Part shown: positions 1-12,235 of the stretch, one piece after another | Numbering within the stretch: position 1 is the first letter of the stretch | Layout of the letters: each line of letters begins with the position of its first letter | From: Mixophyes australis | Lineage: Eukaryota; Chordata; Amphibia; Anura; Limnodynastidae | DNA: 64,000 nt | Assembly (NCBI GenBank): GCA_036250195.1 | Contig: JAVHZZ010000006.1 | Span: 73,667,369 to 73,731,368 of the forward strand | Direction of reading: 5' to 3' | Program-made: the position numbers and the translations under genes | The notes under the pieces: model-generated | The model's input: the letters and a program-made list of their open reading frames with translations, nothing else | Databases searched by the model: none | What the model was told of the DNA's origin: nothing

Positions 1-1885
1 GGCTGGAAGTTTGGAACCAGAGCATTTTGTACCTGGCATCAGATCGGTGAGTCTTGTAGGGACGTTCCTTTACTAATACCAGATAATGAGTGACTGATAG
101 GTGTGGATTTTGACTTCTGAAATGTGAGCAGAATTTGTTGGCATTTAGCAGTTGTGGATAAATATTGTTAAATGGAAACACAACATTTATCAAAGTGTTC
201 ATCCATATGCAGCACAGCCACTACAGATTGCAAGGCATACATTGCACAATTCACTCCCAGTTGTCAGTCGCCTGTTGGGGTGATCCCCTCACAACTGCCA
301 GCCACCTGTTGCCCATACGTGCTGAATGATAGTGGAAGCCATGTGAAGGTTTTGGGAGGAGGTGCAATTGTTGGGATCATACAGTCCTATGAGCACGTAG
401 TGCTGGTAAGTATGGATTACTGGGATGTGGCGCAGTGACAGCAGCCAGTGCATCTATGGCAGGTGCCCAAAACTTGTGGCAATGAAGTGGCCACGCACTT
501 TAGGCAGACTGTTGTTGACATTTAGTTTTACTTTAACTAGTAGTGGTGTGGCAGTGAAAGTGATGATCTAAAATGAACCAAGATTAGAAAAACGTATTTA
601 TGGAGACCATTTAGTCTAGACGCAGCTGTGTACAAATGTCGATGAAAATTAACTAAAAATACAGAGTATCATTTGTAGACATCCTTGGCCCTAGTGGTAA
701 TTTAAATTGCCACGTGCCTGTGGAGAAACCAAAGCCCCTCACCAAACTTTACTTTATCTCTTGCCAAGGTCATATGTGTATCACAGAGTTTGTGAACCTA
801 ATTGCCATAGGTTACCAACAAAAAGCCTGTTATAATCCACCACAACTAAAGACTAATAAGTGCTGAGAAATTTGATGGCTAATGAGTTTTTGGAAATGTT
901 TTGATAATACATTCTAAATAATGTGAGGACTTATGATCTAGCCGCTAATTCATTTTGGGCATTGTGGTAGCGAGGGTGTTTTGTGGACTAAGGTGTTTAG
1001 AATATTGGGTAATGATGTGGCTAATTGTTTTTATGCAAAGAAATGGCTACTTGAAGTTGTAATATTTTATGCAATGGAGTTGTTAGTGAAATTTTGGAAA
1101 TGTTATGAAATTCATTCTGGGAAATGGGATGAGAAAATGTTTTAATTTGCTTATGTCAGTATATTGCTGGGAGAACAGAATGAAAAAGACTTGCCAGGGT
1201 TGAGTAACTCTGTTAGGGTGGGGGTCCTGAAAATATATACCCATGATTTTACTGGTTTAAGGGGGTGGAGGTGTTTGAGGGGAAAAAATAATATAGTGAA
1301 CATCTCTATTAAAATATCTCTTAATTAAAAACTTAATTATAATTCAAGAAGCTGAAAACAATTTAATGCACAAAAACTGATGAAAATTTCAATGCTAAAA
1401 ATATTTTATGTACAAATTTATGTACTGTGAACAAACAAACCCAACCTTTTCTTACAAGTGCCTAACTGAAAAACATGTTTAATCCCTGAAACTTTATGGG
1501 AGAAGATAATTAAATATAAAGAGAGAATGTTATTAATTAATTATTTACATCCGGCATTAATCAGTGTTATTTTGAAGGAAAACTGAATTAATTTGCAGAT
1601 TTGCACTACAGATATAATCAATGGATGTGCAGGGATTTTTCATTTTCTGTTACACCAACAACTTAGCTAAGGGAATGGATGTTATGTCATTGGGGATAGG
1701 GGTGTTCCATCTTCTTGATCCTCCCATCTATACTGCCAGACACAACTTTGCTAGTACAATGACTGCATGAGGAAGCACAAATGATTCGTACCACACTACT
1801 CTCCCTCCTGCTATCGGTAATCAAGGTGATTAGGAAGGGAGGAGGCAGGAGCAGACTGGGGATTCCTCTAAGATGTCTCTAGAAC
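1..1885. other. Unannotated AT-rich sequence
   Basis: No coding homology, RNA gene or repeat family is recognisable here. Short open frames such as that at 172-438 have no recognisable domain and are within chance expectation. The stretch 1300-1620 is very AT rich. Confidence 0.5.
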
Positions 1886-2178
1886 ATAGTTGCCTACTCT
1901 CCCAGAATGTCCATGAGACTCCCGAATTTCTGGGAGTCCTCCTGGGAGAGCAGGGCAACCTCCTGGATCTCGGCCAGTTCATTAAGTTGAATGGAGGGGG
2001 CAGGGCTTAGTGATGCATTTCACGTGTCATTGTGGCCCCATCCTCTGCTGGTATAGGATAAACTGCTAATGACAGCTTAGGGGGTGGGGCCAAATTACAC
2101 AAATCTCCGAGCCTCACCGCCACACGCCCAACTGCTCCCCAGACCTCCCGGAAGACTTTACAATGTCGGCAAGCGTGC
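1886..2178. mobile_element. hAT-like MITE, CATACTTGCC-terminus family, diverged copy
   Basis: The left end reads like a diverged CATACTTGCC terminus followed by ACTCTCCCAGAA. The right end carries the inverted counterpart around GGCAAGCGTG. The interior has the CTCCCGAATTTCTGGGAG hairpin and a GGGGTGGGGCCAAA segment that recur in the copies near 45 and 50 kb. There is no coding capacity. Ends are approximate because this copy is diverged and I could not find a clean target duplication. Confidence 0.55.
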
Positions 2179-5100
2179 TCTAGGATTATGCCACCTGAGA
2201 CAAGATTCTGATTCTCTCCTCATGGGAGGAACAGCCGCGATTTTTAAAATGTATACAGGTGACAATAACACAGAGGACACATTTTCTGCCCTTTCCCAGA
2301 GTGTCTCAGAATGGTTACAATTTCTCTACAAAAGACTATACTATTGCCACAGAGTTGCAGCTACTGTATCCGTATACAGGGAATACATTTTATGTAAGAC
2401 TAAAACCTGTATTTTGTAATTTAACCACCATTTTTTTCACACTATTAGAATGCCTGCAGGATATGTCTCCTTCCTTTACTTGTCTTCCACGTTTTCCCCA
2501 TTTGATTTGTAACTAATTGTTCTTACCTTTTTGAATCTTGTTGCATTCCTGTGAAAAATAATCATAATAAATGGTCTATTTGTAAGATAGAGGTTCAGCT
2601 GTCATGTATCATTTCAGTCTGAAAATATAGGCATCTGAGCTCACATATCCCCCTCCCTTGTCTTAACACTACTTTTGAACGTGGCTGGTGACCATGACTA
2701 CTTTTTTTGAACAATGTTGCCAGTTTCTGTAAAGTATTGCCCTTTAAGGCTTCTCTTATTAGAAAGTGTGTTTAAAGTGGTTTGAAACAACGCTGCTTGT
2801 TACGTTCATGCTTTGTCAAGCATTTGGGAAATTGACAGTGTGTACTGGCAAGCTCATTCACCATTGAGAACAATGAACACTATTTTGCCAGTTATTCAAG
2901 TAGCTTGAAGGGAGTGTACCAAAGGTGCACAATAAGCATCTGTGTGTATCCACCCTAAATGTGGAGTAAAAGTTTATGGTTGGGCCAGGGATGAGATATT
3001 TTATGGTAATGTGTAATGCTTTGCAGCTCTTTAGACATTATGAGTATTTACTTATTATTGAGTCTCAACATGCAACTCAGCATCAGAATTATTTTAGATA
3101 AAATACTAAATACTGTGCAAGGTTACGTTAATTGCTGCAGTTAACACCACCAGAAAACCACTGGACATAGAATAACAAATTTCAAGCATATGAGTGTATC
3201 TCTTTCAAAGCAGGATGGAAGGGGTTAAGCGCTTGTTAGTGAGTGTTTTTGGAGAAGAAGGGATGCTGGTTGGCGCATTGCTTTCATGGCGTGTCACTAT
3301 GCAGGATTTAATGAGCATGGATTGAATTCCAGCTGCCCCACTCTGTGACTTTCCTCTGACAAGGCGCGTCATCCGTCCTGATCATCTCTTTTTATTTTCA
3401 CTTTAATTGGTTCATTTGCTTCTGTTTGTAGCGACATGTTTCTACAGACTTCAGTCCTTCTCTGTCAGGAATAAGCCCCCAGCGCCATCACTCCTCCCTC
3501 CTGTCTTCCTGGAGAAAGAAAAAAATGCAAACAAGCATTCACTTCTTTATTAGAATACAAAAAGCAAGAGAGGATAAATTTATGATCATCAATTTAATAC
3601 AGTGTTTTTTGGTTTGTTTTGGGTTTTAGTTTTGGGGGGGTGCATTTTCAAAACTCATCTTTAATGATTATCAATTTGAAGTTCAGAGAATAAGAATAGA
3701 TGGAAAGAAATGCAGGAAAAAAAGGCATTTTATTTTGCAATTGGGCAATAAAAAACAGGGACAACATTTAAAATCTGGTATTATCCCTGGAAATTAGGGA
3801 CAGTTGTCAAATATGGAATAATGGCCAGGAGTAGGTCCAGATTTGTGGACAAGTGACAGGCCCAGATCTAAGGCTGCACTTAAATTTCCATCTGCAGTCT
3901 ATAATTGTATTCCTTTTTAATTTCTGTTGGTACTAGGGAAGAGGATGTGATGTAACAAAATTTATCAAAGAACCTTATTTTTACATGGGGTCTAGACCCG
4001 ACTGATCATAGTGGCTTTCTCATGTCTTGACCAAGCAAACCGACCCAGGATTGGTTAGTTGTGGACAGGCCTCCTTGCCTGACATTCGTTCCCAGTATCT
4101 TTTATTGTGTTCAAATAAATTTTCTGTGAACGTCAAAGGTTCTGGAAGTCAACTATGAACAGGAAAAATGTAGACCATAGTACATAGGTGCATGATCTAA
4201 ATCCATATTCCATATCTGCTGTAGTGAATACACGTGCACATAGTTTTGCAGGATTGCTGAAAAATGTGACTTCAAAGTCTTGTCTATTATCAGTTCTGGA
4301 ATACCCCATTCATTAGTTAAATCTTCTTAAACCATTGCTCAGTTTAGCCTCATTTATGTGTTAAATATATCATGAGCAGGGGATGGCTGGCAAACTTCAG
4401 CTCAGGGAAGGGGACGAGACTCGGCTCAGCAGAATATTGGAAGATTCAAATGACCTCCTATGGAAAGTATAGATCCGGATCCATACCACCAAGGGTATGC
4501 AGAAAGTCATATGGGAGGAGAAGTAGGGCCTCTAAGAAATGCCCAGCTTGCCAGAGAAAACATTTGCACTGCGGCTCCACCGCCGCTGTTATTACCATGT
4601 TATTACCATGTTGTCTTACTATGTGATGCTCTTCCCTGCGCCCACATTTTTGCAGCTTCTTAAAGACCTTTAATGTTTCATATGGCACCAACTTGAATAT
4701 TTAATTTAGTGGCGTGGCTGTCTGTTCATATATGTGATATGCTGAAGTGGCTTTATAACTGCAAAATGATTAAATATTCCAATATTTACATTTATATGAG
4801 ATACTGAAGCATCAAGATTATGGTAAGTGTCAGTTGTTGTTGTTGTCATGTAATATTATGATGAACAGCTTGTAAGCTGAAAGTGACTGCAACAATTTCA
4901 GAGCATCCAAAGAAGCTGCTTGTTTAGATTAATATCACAAGTTTTACAACACTGCACACAGTGCAGACCGAATTGTCTGTGCTTTGAGTAAATAAAAAAG
5001 CTAAGACTCTTGCATACTTGCCAATATTTGGACAAAAAACCTGTTCCAGGGCCACCTTGCCACCTTGTAGATAAGATGCTTGGCATATGTGATGCAGACA

Positions 5101-5239
5101 AACCCGTACTATCCCCAACATATCACCACTTCACATCATAATACTGTATTTTTTTCTAACTTTCTTAACTGAGAATCGCATCAAGCATATACAAGAGACT
5201 GGTACTGTGCAGGATTGTACATAGGATTCAATTTGTTCA
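2179..5239. other. Unannotated sequence; possible conserved non-coding block near 3300-3480
   Basis: No gene or transposon protein is recognised. The segment about 3300-3480 has balanced composition with TGATCATC, TAATTGG and TTCATTTGC-like elements and lacks repeat character. A regulatory role there is only a guess from appearance. A short poly-G tract near 3635 and AT-rich tracts fill most of the rest. Confidence 0.35.
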
Positions 5240-5252
5240 GCGCACAGATGCA

Positions 5253-5311
5253 CGTATACACACACACACACACACACACATACATACATACATACATACA
5301 TACATACATGC

Positions 5312-5342
<31 letters not shown>

Positions 5343-5349
5343 TACATAT

Positions 5350-5400
<51 letters not shown>
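5253..5400. repeat. Compound microsatellite (CA)n-(CATA)n-(TA)n
   Basis: Directly visible: a CA dinucleotide run to about 5280, then CATA units to about 5312, then TA with CATA interruptions to 5400. Open frames crossing it on both strands encode only HT/YI repeats and are artefacts. The TA run resumes at 5801, on the far side of a 400 bp insertion. Confidence 0.95.
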
Positions 5401-5799
5401 GTGCTTTTTTTGTAAGGATAAAGGCGCCGGAACTCACATCATGTAGTCAATCACTATACACACACCCACACATGTCAGTTGTATAACGAAACATAACGGT
5501 CGCTGCCTGCAGTAAGCACTCACCACGCGACCGCACAACCAATCACAAGTTGAGCCAGAGGCCGAGCAGTGCCATCACAACCAGCGCGGACGAAGTACGC
5601 ATGCATCGGACTTGACACACAAGCAGCCCGCATGCACCGTGTTAATGATTTTGCCGCCAAACTGCTACGCTTGACAGGGCGACTCAAGTCCACGTGGACC
5701 AAACATCAAATGTTCAAAAGTTACTTTTAAAAATTAGAAAATCCATCAAAAAAGGTGCCGGGACTCCTGGTTCCTGTGAGTTCTATGACAAGAACAGCA

Positions 5800-5800
<1 letters not shown>
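5401..5800. mobile_element. 400 bp non-coding element inserted in a TA microsatellite
   Basis: The segment begins GTGCTTTTTTTGT and ends with sequence whose reverse complement is GTGCTGTTCTTGT, giving imperfect terminal inverted repeats. It is flanked on both sides by TA repeats. Its interior is GC-richer than the surroundings, with many CpGs, and contains no transposase. TA flanks are compatible with a Tc1/mariner-type TA target, but inside a TA repeat the target duplication cannot be proved. The family is not recognised. Confidence 0.5.

Positions 5801-5842
<42 letters not shown>
5801..5842. repeat. (TA)n microsatellite, continuation of the 5.3 kb array
   Basis: Near-pure TA dinucleotides directly after the element ending at 5800. 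It is probably the far half of the array that ends at 5400. Confidence 0.9.
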
Positions 5843-5847
<5 letters not shown>

Positions 5848-7463
5848 CACAGGGGCGTAATTAGAGGCTCCATACCAAATGTTGATGTGGACCCTAGGTG
5901 CCTAGCAAGGGATATTCCTGACCTCCTGTCACGTATTAACAGCAGTCTGCCTCCTCTTCTTTTACTGTGCACTGCTCTGTGCTCCACTCCCTGCTCAGAG
6001 TGGAAGGAAACATCAGAGTTTCCTTCAACTATGAGCAGAATTTAATTTTGTAGCCCCAGAATGCCCGCTGATGTGCACAGCATTCTGGGGGATCAAACAT
6101 ATTACTGTGTTGGCAGACCCCAGACTCTTGAAAGGGGAGCAGGGCCCTGTAGAGGCATGGGTGTCATCTACATGGAGGCCAGTGTGGAGGTTTAGGAGGC
6201 TTACAAGGCAGAATGGTGGTGATAATATAAAAAAAACACTTTGAGTTGTGCAACCTTAACAGACAAATCAGTTGGGAAACAATTACAGCTGTGGCCTTGC
6301 TAGTATCAGTGAATCTTGAAATTTGGTTGTCCCGTCCACAGTATCGCAAGCTGGGAACTGAGGCATACAGATAAAGAATATCAACTTGTGACTGTTCATG
6401 GGAGAAAGAAAACTACTGATATCCATATAAGGACTGGGGGCATTGCTGAATATGTTATACTGTAGCTAGCAGCAAAATATGTTATATTCTTAAAAGACTT
6501 GGGAGGAATAATTAATGTAGTGACGCAATAAGCTCTATAAAAAGGTTATTCAAAATAAATGACCTCAGCTCAGAAGCTTAAAAGGATATACTTGTGTGTG
6601 TCTTGATTACTGTACTCCCAGTTAACTGGTTTATAATAAATCACAGACATGCTGAAGGACGTTGATAATTGAAAGAAGAAGTACACCAGCAATAGCAGAG
6701 CACGTTAGCAGCTGCAACCATGGTAGTTACACCTTACTTTCTGTCTTTCTCCCACTGCTCTAATGGACGTAGCCACTTGTCCCTGCCCACATTTGGTCAC
6801 CCCGATTCTGATTAGGTTAAGGCAGCAGTTGCCACTGAGCTTGTAATCTGTTGCACCTTTCATATATTAATGATATCATGATAGTAAGCAGAAGGTTTTT
6901 TTTCCAAATATAAATTGGGCTTTTGATTGACTGCTTATTAGTTCAGTATGTAGAATTCCAAAAGTTTTGCACATTTCCCTTAAATTGAAAATACTCACTT
7001 TTAGTGTGCTCATTATTGCATCCATTTTGGTGAAATGTATATTTGAATTAATTGATCTCTGCACAGCTGACTTGCACACTAAATGATAAGATTATACATT
7101 AGTTAACAGACTCAGTGCTGGAACTGGCTGCATTGCAATTCATAAACTGGTGTGATGAACAGTTTGAAAATTTCTTGGAAGTTCTTGAATTATAGAACAA
7201 TAATAAAAAAAATATATGAAAGTTGAACAGGTACGACTATGATTTAGCTGCTTTTATCATATTTGAAACTGTCCGACAGTGTTCAAGTAAAATTTTATAT
7301 ATATTTTTTATATAGCAAACAGTGAACCTTGAGTGCGAACTTCAAATACAGTGGTGTTCACAGATTGATTTATTTAAAAAAAGAAAAAATAAGTAATTTA
7401 GTTCTTTTATTTATTTTTTTGTTAAAATACTAATTATATCTTTAACATTATTTAAAATGTGGT
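5843..7463. other. Unannotated sequence with a short hairpin
   Basis: At 6053-6091 a short inverted repeat (CCCCAGAATGC / GCATTCTGGGG) sits in what may be an old repeat starting near 5850. The remainder is AT-rich with no recognisable gene. Short A/T homopolymers occur near 7205 and 7375. Confidence 0.4.
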
Positions 7464-7468
7464 CTATT

Positions 7469-8033
7469 TGTTAGGACTATAGCTATTTGATAAGCTTTAT
7501 GGACCGTACTAATAGAGGTCTTCACCTTTAGCAGTCGCCTTTCCTGTAGAACTGATATTATTCAGAGTTACTTGGAATACTGGAGGCAGATACCGGAGAC
7601 AGGCCAGGGTTAGGGGACAGTAGCGAGCAGGAAACTTGAGGAACAGGACAAAGGTCAGGCCAGGTAGAAAAACAGGAGAATTGCAATAAGCAGGCAGAGG
7701 TCAAGGGGCACAGGAGTACAAGCAAGAAACAAGCCAAAAGGTAACAGTAAATCAGGTCAAAGATAACAAGTTATCCACAGGAACAGAGAGCTGGTTAGCA
7801 GTTAGTGCATCAAACTGAAAGCTATAACCGGTAGGGAGGAAATGCTCCCCCTGCCTTAAATACCTACATAGACCAATCATAAAAGGGGAGGTACAGGGGA
7901 GGTAATTAGTCCCATAAGGCAGATAATTAATAAAACTGCAGTACGCACGGGCCGCAGCGGTGAAAGTCCCGGCTGTCACCAGGGCAACAGCTGGGGTTCA
8001 GCCCCGAATGCAAGGAGATGAGTACTTGTAACA
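7469..8033 (-). mobile_element. Solo LTR (Ty3/gypsy-like or other LTR retrotransposon)
   Basis: The 565 bp segment runs from TGTTA to TAACA and is flanked by the 5-bp direct repeat CTATT (7464-7468 and 8034-8038), as expected for LTR retrotransposon integration. Read on the minus strand it has a TATA-like TATTTAAG near 7855-7862, followed by the C/T-rich, CCTG-rich sequence typical of frog LTRs. No internal coding region adjoins, so it is a solo LTR. An alternative left end at 7488 also follows a CTATT, so the left boundary could shift by 19 bases. Confidence 0.6.
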
Positions 8034-8234
8034 CTATTGACGATTGTGCCACAAACATGTTCAGACCTTTTAAAGCAAGTGTGAAATTTTCAACCCACTC
8101 TAGTGGGCACTGTTGAGTCAGTAGTGTACATCAATCCGGAGCACGGCTGCAACTGCACAGCAATTCGGAAAACAGCAGCAATTCCGGAACAGCAATCCAG
8201 AACATGGCATGGAAATACCGGGTAATCAGCCATT

Positions 8235-8540
8235 CATACTTACCTACTGTTTGGACCTCCCGTCCTGGAGATCTCAGAGACATGGTCCAAGGGACATAAT
8301 AATGCAAATCAAGTCATGCAGCGTGGGCCAGGTCATATTGACGTGAACTGCAGCATCATGTCCCACTTCACGATGATGCAAACTGCGTCCTTGCACAGCT
8401 CGTTGACGCGACTCTCATTGCCCATTTCACAAGAAAGATAAGCAGGATCCGGGAGTTGGGCCTACTCTCCCAGAGGTCCAGAAAGACCCCTGAAAAATTG
8501 TGAGTCTCCCAGACATTCTGGGAGATTGGACAAGTAGGCA
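8235..8540. mobile_element. hAT-like MITE, CATACTTGCC-terminus family
   Basis: The left end CATACTTACC and the right end GGACAAGTAGGC are diverged forms of the family termini. Internal hairpins built on CTCCCAGA/TCTGGGAG match those in the 1.9, 45 and 50 kb copies. Non-coding. Confidence 0.5.
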
Positions 8541-8732
8541 CTCGTTATGCTCCCAACTATCTTGTAGATACAATGCCTTGCATACTCTCTAAGGACTGTA
8601 TTGCAAGGAAGTTAGCATCTGCATTGGCTGTTTATTCAGTTGCTAACAAGCCTTGACACACTGTTTTCACAAATTTCCTAACACTGTGCTAGGTACAAAA
8701 CACTAATTTATAGAGGTGTGCATAAAGAAAAT

Positions 8733-9482
8733 TGTTAGTATTACCAGGGGATGCCGCTGTCCACTTAGCCTGTTGCCTAGTATCAGCAACCAGCTTCTCA
8801 GACCACTCTGATCTGGGTGCCAGATATCGGCAACCAGCATCTCTTTCTTTCAGCTGCCGGTTTCTTGCAGCTGCCTAGGAAATATTATTCATTAGAGCCT
8901 TCTGCACCAGTGTGGTTAATCAGCCTGGGCTACCTCTCATTTGTTCCCTAGTAAATAAAAACCCATCCTCTCTATTACCTGTGCTAGTGAGTTCGGTCTT
9001 AACCAGCGTGCTGTGTATGCTTATTCTGAATAGAACTGCTGTTGGGACCCGGACCATGTATTGGAAGTTACTGGTTTCTCCAACACTTGACCATTCCTTG
9101 TTTTCTGGATTTGTTGTTAACCTCTGCCTGCCCTGACCTGAATATCAGATCTGCTATTGAACACTGCCAGCCCTGACCCTAGCCTGATTTCCGCTACCGC
9201 TATTGATCTCTACCTGCGCTGACTTTGGCCTGTATGTTGGACTTGCTCTTGCTGTTCTTTCGCCTTTCTTACTTAATTCTGTCAATGTTTGTCACCAACT
9301 GCCTCCTCCTGTGTCCTGTCCACCCCACTCAGTAATATAAAAATGTAATAAGTCCCTACAATCACATTAAGACCTGGGGACAACCGAGTACTGTGTGTTC
9401 CTTGGAAAAGGGGCTCCTATAGGTGAAGACCTCGTGAAGAGCATTGAGGGGTTTTATTATCTCCTCCGATATTGTCATAACA
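8733..9482 (+). mobile_element. Solo LTR, second family
   Basis: The 750 bp run begins TGTTAG and ends CATAACA, flanked by AAAAT and AACAT, an imperfect 5-bp duplication. The 3' portion (GGGGACAACCGAGTACTGTG, then CTCCTATAGGTGAAGACC) has the layout of the R/U5 part of an LTR, and the middle has CCTGACC-rich sequence. No pol or gag coding region adjoins. Orientation is inferred from that layout. Confidence 0.5.
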
Positions 9483-9576
9483 AACATTTGCATTATTCAA
9501 CCCAAAATGGAAATACTCTGATAAGAACCAAGGAGGTAAACTACATTGTTCACTGTTAACCTTATATTCCACCCAG

Positions 9577-9710
9577 CAGCAGAACTACGATTGGTACAGC
9601 AGGTGCAGTGCACTGGGACCCATGGAGATAATGCCCCCCCACCCCCCTCCCATCCCTACCTGCACCAGGGCCCATAGCTCCCTAGTTCCACCTCGGATTC
9701 CACCACTGCT
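9577..9710. repeat. Small dispersed repeat with a C-rich core
   Basis: A segment with ends resembling CAGCAGAACTAC and CCTAGTTCCACC brackets the GGGACCCATGGAG text and a poly-C tract at about 9637-9650. The arrangement resembles short anuran interspersed repeats. The family and precise limits are uncertain. Confidence 0.35.
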
Positions 9711-11040
9711 CTTTTAAAAAACTGTCCAAACCAATTAGACCACTGAAGCTCAAACAATCATTGGGGCATATTTATCAAAGTGCAAAAAGCTATATTAGTG
9801 GATAAAAAGGTTGTTTTAGCAGGCGAGAGTCTTCCACCTTGCCCTAAAGGGTTACCAATGGCAATAGCACTGGCGGTAGGATTCGCCAACTTTTGCCTTT
9901 GTCTGCGGTAGCCTATCTAATAAGTATTGTGGCAGTACTTGTACCATCGCATTAATTGTTCTGCTTTCAGCATCTCAGGGTAGGAGAAGAAACTCACTGA
10001 ACAAAATGTTCTATTCTCTGACTAAAGCATTTTTTCAATTTATAAATGTTTTGAAATAAATTTGTTTCACTATTTTAGTCTTGTTGTTATCTTTTTGTTG
10101 TTTTAATTAGTGCAACTGAGAGCCTAAATCTAGGCTTTCAGTGCCACAGCTCAAGCCGGTAAACTGGCTTATGCACATGCAAATCTACAGGGACTGTCGA
10201 TTTATCACTCCAGGCTAGAATCACCGGGGCAATTGAGTATTGTGGGGTATGGTAGCCGGCTGAAAGTGCAAGTTACATGGAACTATACATTCTGTTTCGT
10301 TTTATTGAACATGTGTAACAACATAAAGCAGGGTTTGGTGGCCCACCCAGCCCCAGATTAGGCCCCTTATCTCCACCTGTACGCAAGAAATACATAAGCC
10401 TTTTTATTACAGTATATCTACTGTATTTCACATATTGTTATGACAATGTCTGCATATGAAATTATGTGTCCAGAAAACTGTGTGAAAGTCGTCTCTCTCA
10501 CTGCTCTTAAACCCCTAATCCCCCAACTCATTAAGTTATAATTTGGCTAAATTAAAATAAAATTGCTAAATAAATAAATAAAGAGACATCATTCTGTTAA
10601 TCAGGACAGAATTGAGGCAGCTTCACAGATGCATAATTGAAGTGTAGTGTTTCATTAGTCAGACACCTGCTCTGTGGTGCCATATGCTGCTAGGTAAATA
10701 GTATGTAATTGTGAGCGCTGGACGCAGTGTGAATCTCAAGCAGTGTGTCCTGGGGAGTGGGTCACCTTTCTGTGATCAGGAGGATTGGACAGGATAACGG
10801 CAGACTGGCAGAGATGTGTCTTTCACTCGTGAGCAGTGAGCAACCACTGGCTCTTCTACACAGGTAAAACGGAGCAATATGGTTCTCCAGAGTGTGAATA
10901 TATTTTAATGTATCTAATGAGATTTATACTTTTTTTTCAGCTTTTTTTTTTTTTTTAAACGAAATTGTAAAGAATATGGCTTCAAATATAGGAATAAAAT
11001 GTTCTAACATGGAAGCTTCTCTGCATCAGGCTTAAGCCAT
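9711..11040. other. Unannotated sequence with a possible exon near 10710-10863 and a poly-T tract
   Basis: A GC-balanced stretch at about 10710-10863 ends in CTACACAG followed by GTAAAA, which resembles an exon/donor boundary. No acceptor or reading frame supports it further. Poly-T runs lie at about 10930-10957. Nothing else is recognised. Confidence 0.3.
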
Positions 11041-11052
11041 CTGTGGCGCATC

Positions 11053-11199
11053 AGTTGTTGAACTACAAGTCACAGCATGCTCTGCCAACAACGGGGCAGT
11101 TCCACAACAGCTGTAGAGTCACAGATGTCCTACCTCTGCATTACATGTATTGCCAAAGCAAAGACTAGTAGGGCACGCTGGGACTTGTAGTTCCACAAA
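11053..11199. mobile_element. Palindromic MITE (GAACTACAAGTC family)
   Basis: The left arm contains TGTTGAACTACAAGTCACAG. The right arm, read in reverse complement, contains TGTGGAACTACAAGTCCCAG. The two arms form a roughly 145 bp imperfect palindrome with no coding potential. Foldback repeats with this arm sequence are familiar from frog genomes. Confidence 0.55.
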
Positions 11200-12196
11200 G
11201 ACTGATGAGTCATGAGATGCCTGTCTCTGCTCTAAATATGGGTGGGACTCCTCTCCCTAGGTGATGGATAACGTTGCATTGACATGTGCAGCATTGCATG
11301 TAGCATGGGTATGAAGTGAAGCTCACTGAAAGGTGAGGAGGATACTTTTTATCAAGTATTGAGATAGACAAGAATGAGAAAGAGACATTACATCTCATAC
11401 ATCAGGCATATCTTCTTATTTCCCTCTGTGGAAACACGATAAGTCTTTTTACATTACTGGGGATAAAATTCTGTCACACTGCGTAATTTATGTCTCAATT
11501 ACCTACCCTCCCAAAATGTCTCAGAGACATTTGAATTTGGGAAAGAGACAAGGCAATTCTCCCTGAAGGGCACTCACCTTTCTGCAAATGCTGGGTAATA
11601 AACCCTGAATGGTCAGGTGATAATGGTCTTCAGACCTTCTGTCACGAAGCTAGTGGGACCCTTGACATCCCTGGAGCCACAAAACCCCTTAGTGGTCAAG
11701 GGTCTTCAGGCCCACCTCAGCCATATAGCGCAGGGCAGCTTCATTCTCCATGAGTTCATCCAAAGCTTCCCTCTGGGAACTGAATCTTCAGCTCTTCCTA
11801 GAAGGAGGGATCCTCCGATGACTTGGGGAGAGAGCTGTCTATAAAATGTATGGCAAAAGCCTTCAAAACCAAAAAAAGTGACACACATAAGTGTGAAAAG
11901 GTGAAGTGTCAGTGAAAAAAATAAAAAAATAGTGGCATAGACGCCCCAGCCTTTCGACCAGAGGTACACAAATTGTCCTTGCTTCAGCCAAAAGACTATG
12001 GCAAAGGATATGTGGTGCTGCTTAGAAATTAAAGTTTTTTAGTGATCTGTGCATTTTCAGCTACCCCCAGCAAGGGCGGCCCGGGGGCACATAGCACCTT
12101 TGGCTTCAAGTGACTGGCCTCATGACCAGAAGTCCAGATGATGGCCCAAAGGGAACAGGGGGCAACCTTAATCCCCACTGCGTCTATGGGCATGGA
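11200..12196. other. Unannotated sequence
   Basis: A short piece at about 11497-11560 resembles a terminus of the CATACTTGCC MITE family (ATTACCTACCCTCCC). No gene, RNA or domain is recognised elsewhere. Confidence 0.35.
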
Positions 12197-12235
12197 CATC
12201 TACACCCGATCTTAGCAAAAGGATGGAGAAGTGAT
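12197..12235 (-). pseudogene. U2 snRNA-like 5' fragment
   Basis: The reverse complement begins ATCACTTCTCCATCCTTTTG and continues into GCTAAGATC, closely matching the conserved 5' end of U2 snRNA (ATCGCTTCTCGGCCTTTTGG, then CTAAGATC), with scattered substitutions and one missing base. That region includes the U2 stem I. The branch-point recognition loop and the Sm site are not found beyond it, so this is a short pseudogene fragment or repeat-borne remnant, not a functional RNA. Confidence 0.5.

Noticed and set aside
5131..5437. Overlapping open frames around 5.2-5.4 kb
   Set aside because: Products of the CA/CATA/TA microsatellite.
10710..10866. Segment ending ACACAG|GTAAAA considered as an exon
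   Set aside because: No supporting acceptor, reading frame or promoter signal; noted only within the unannotated entry.
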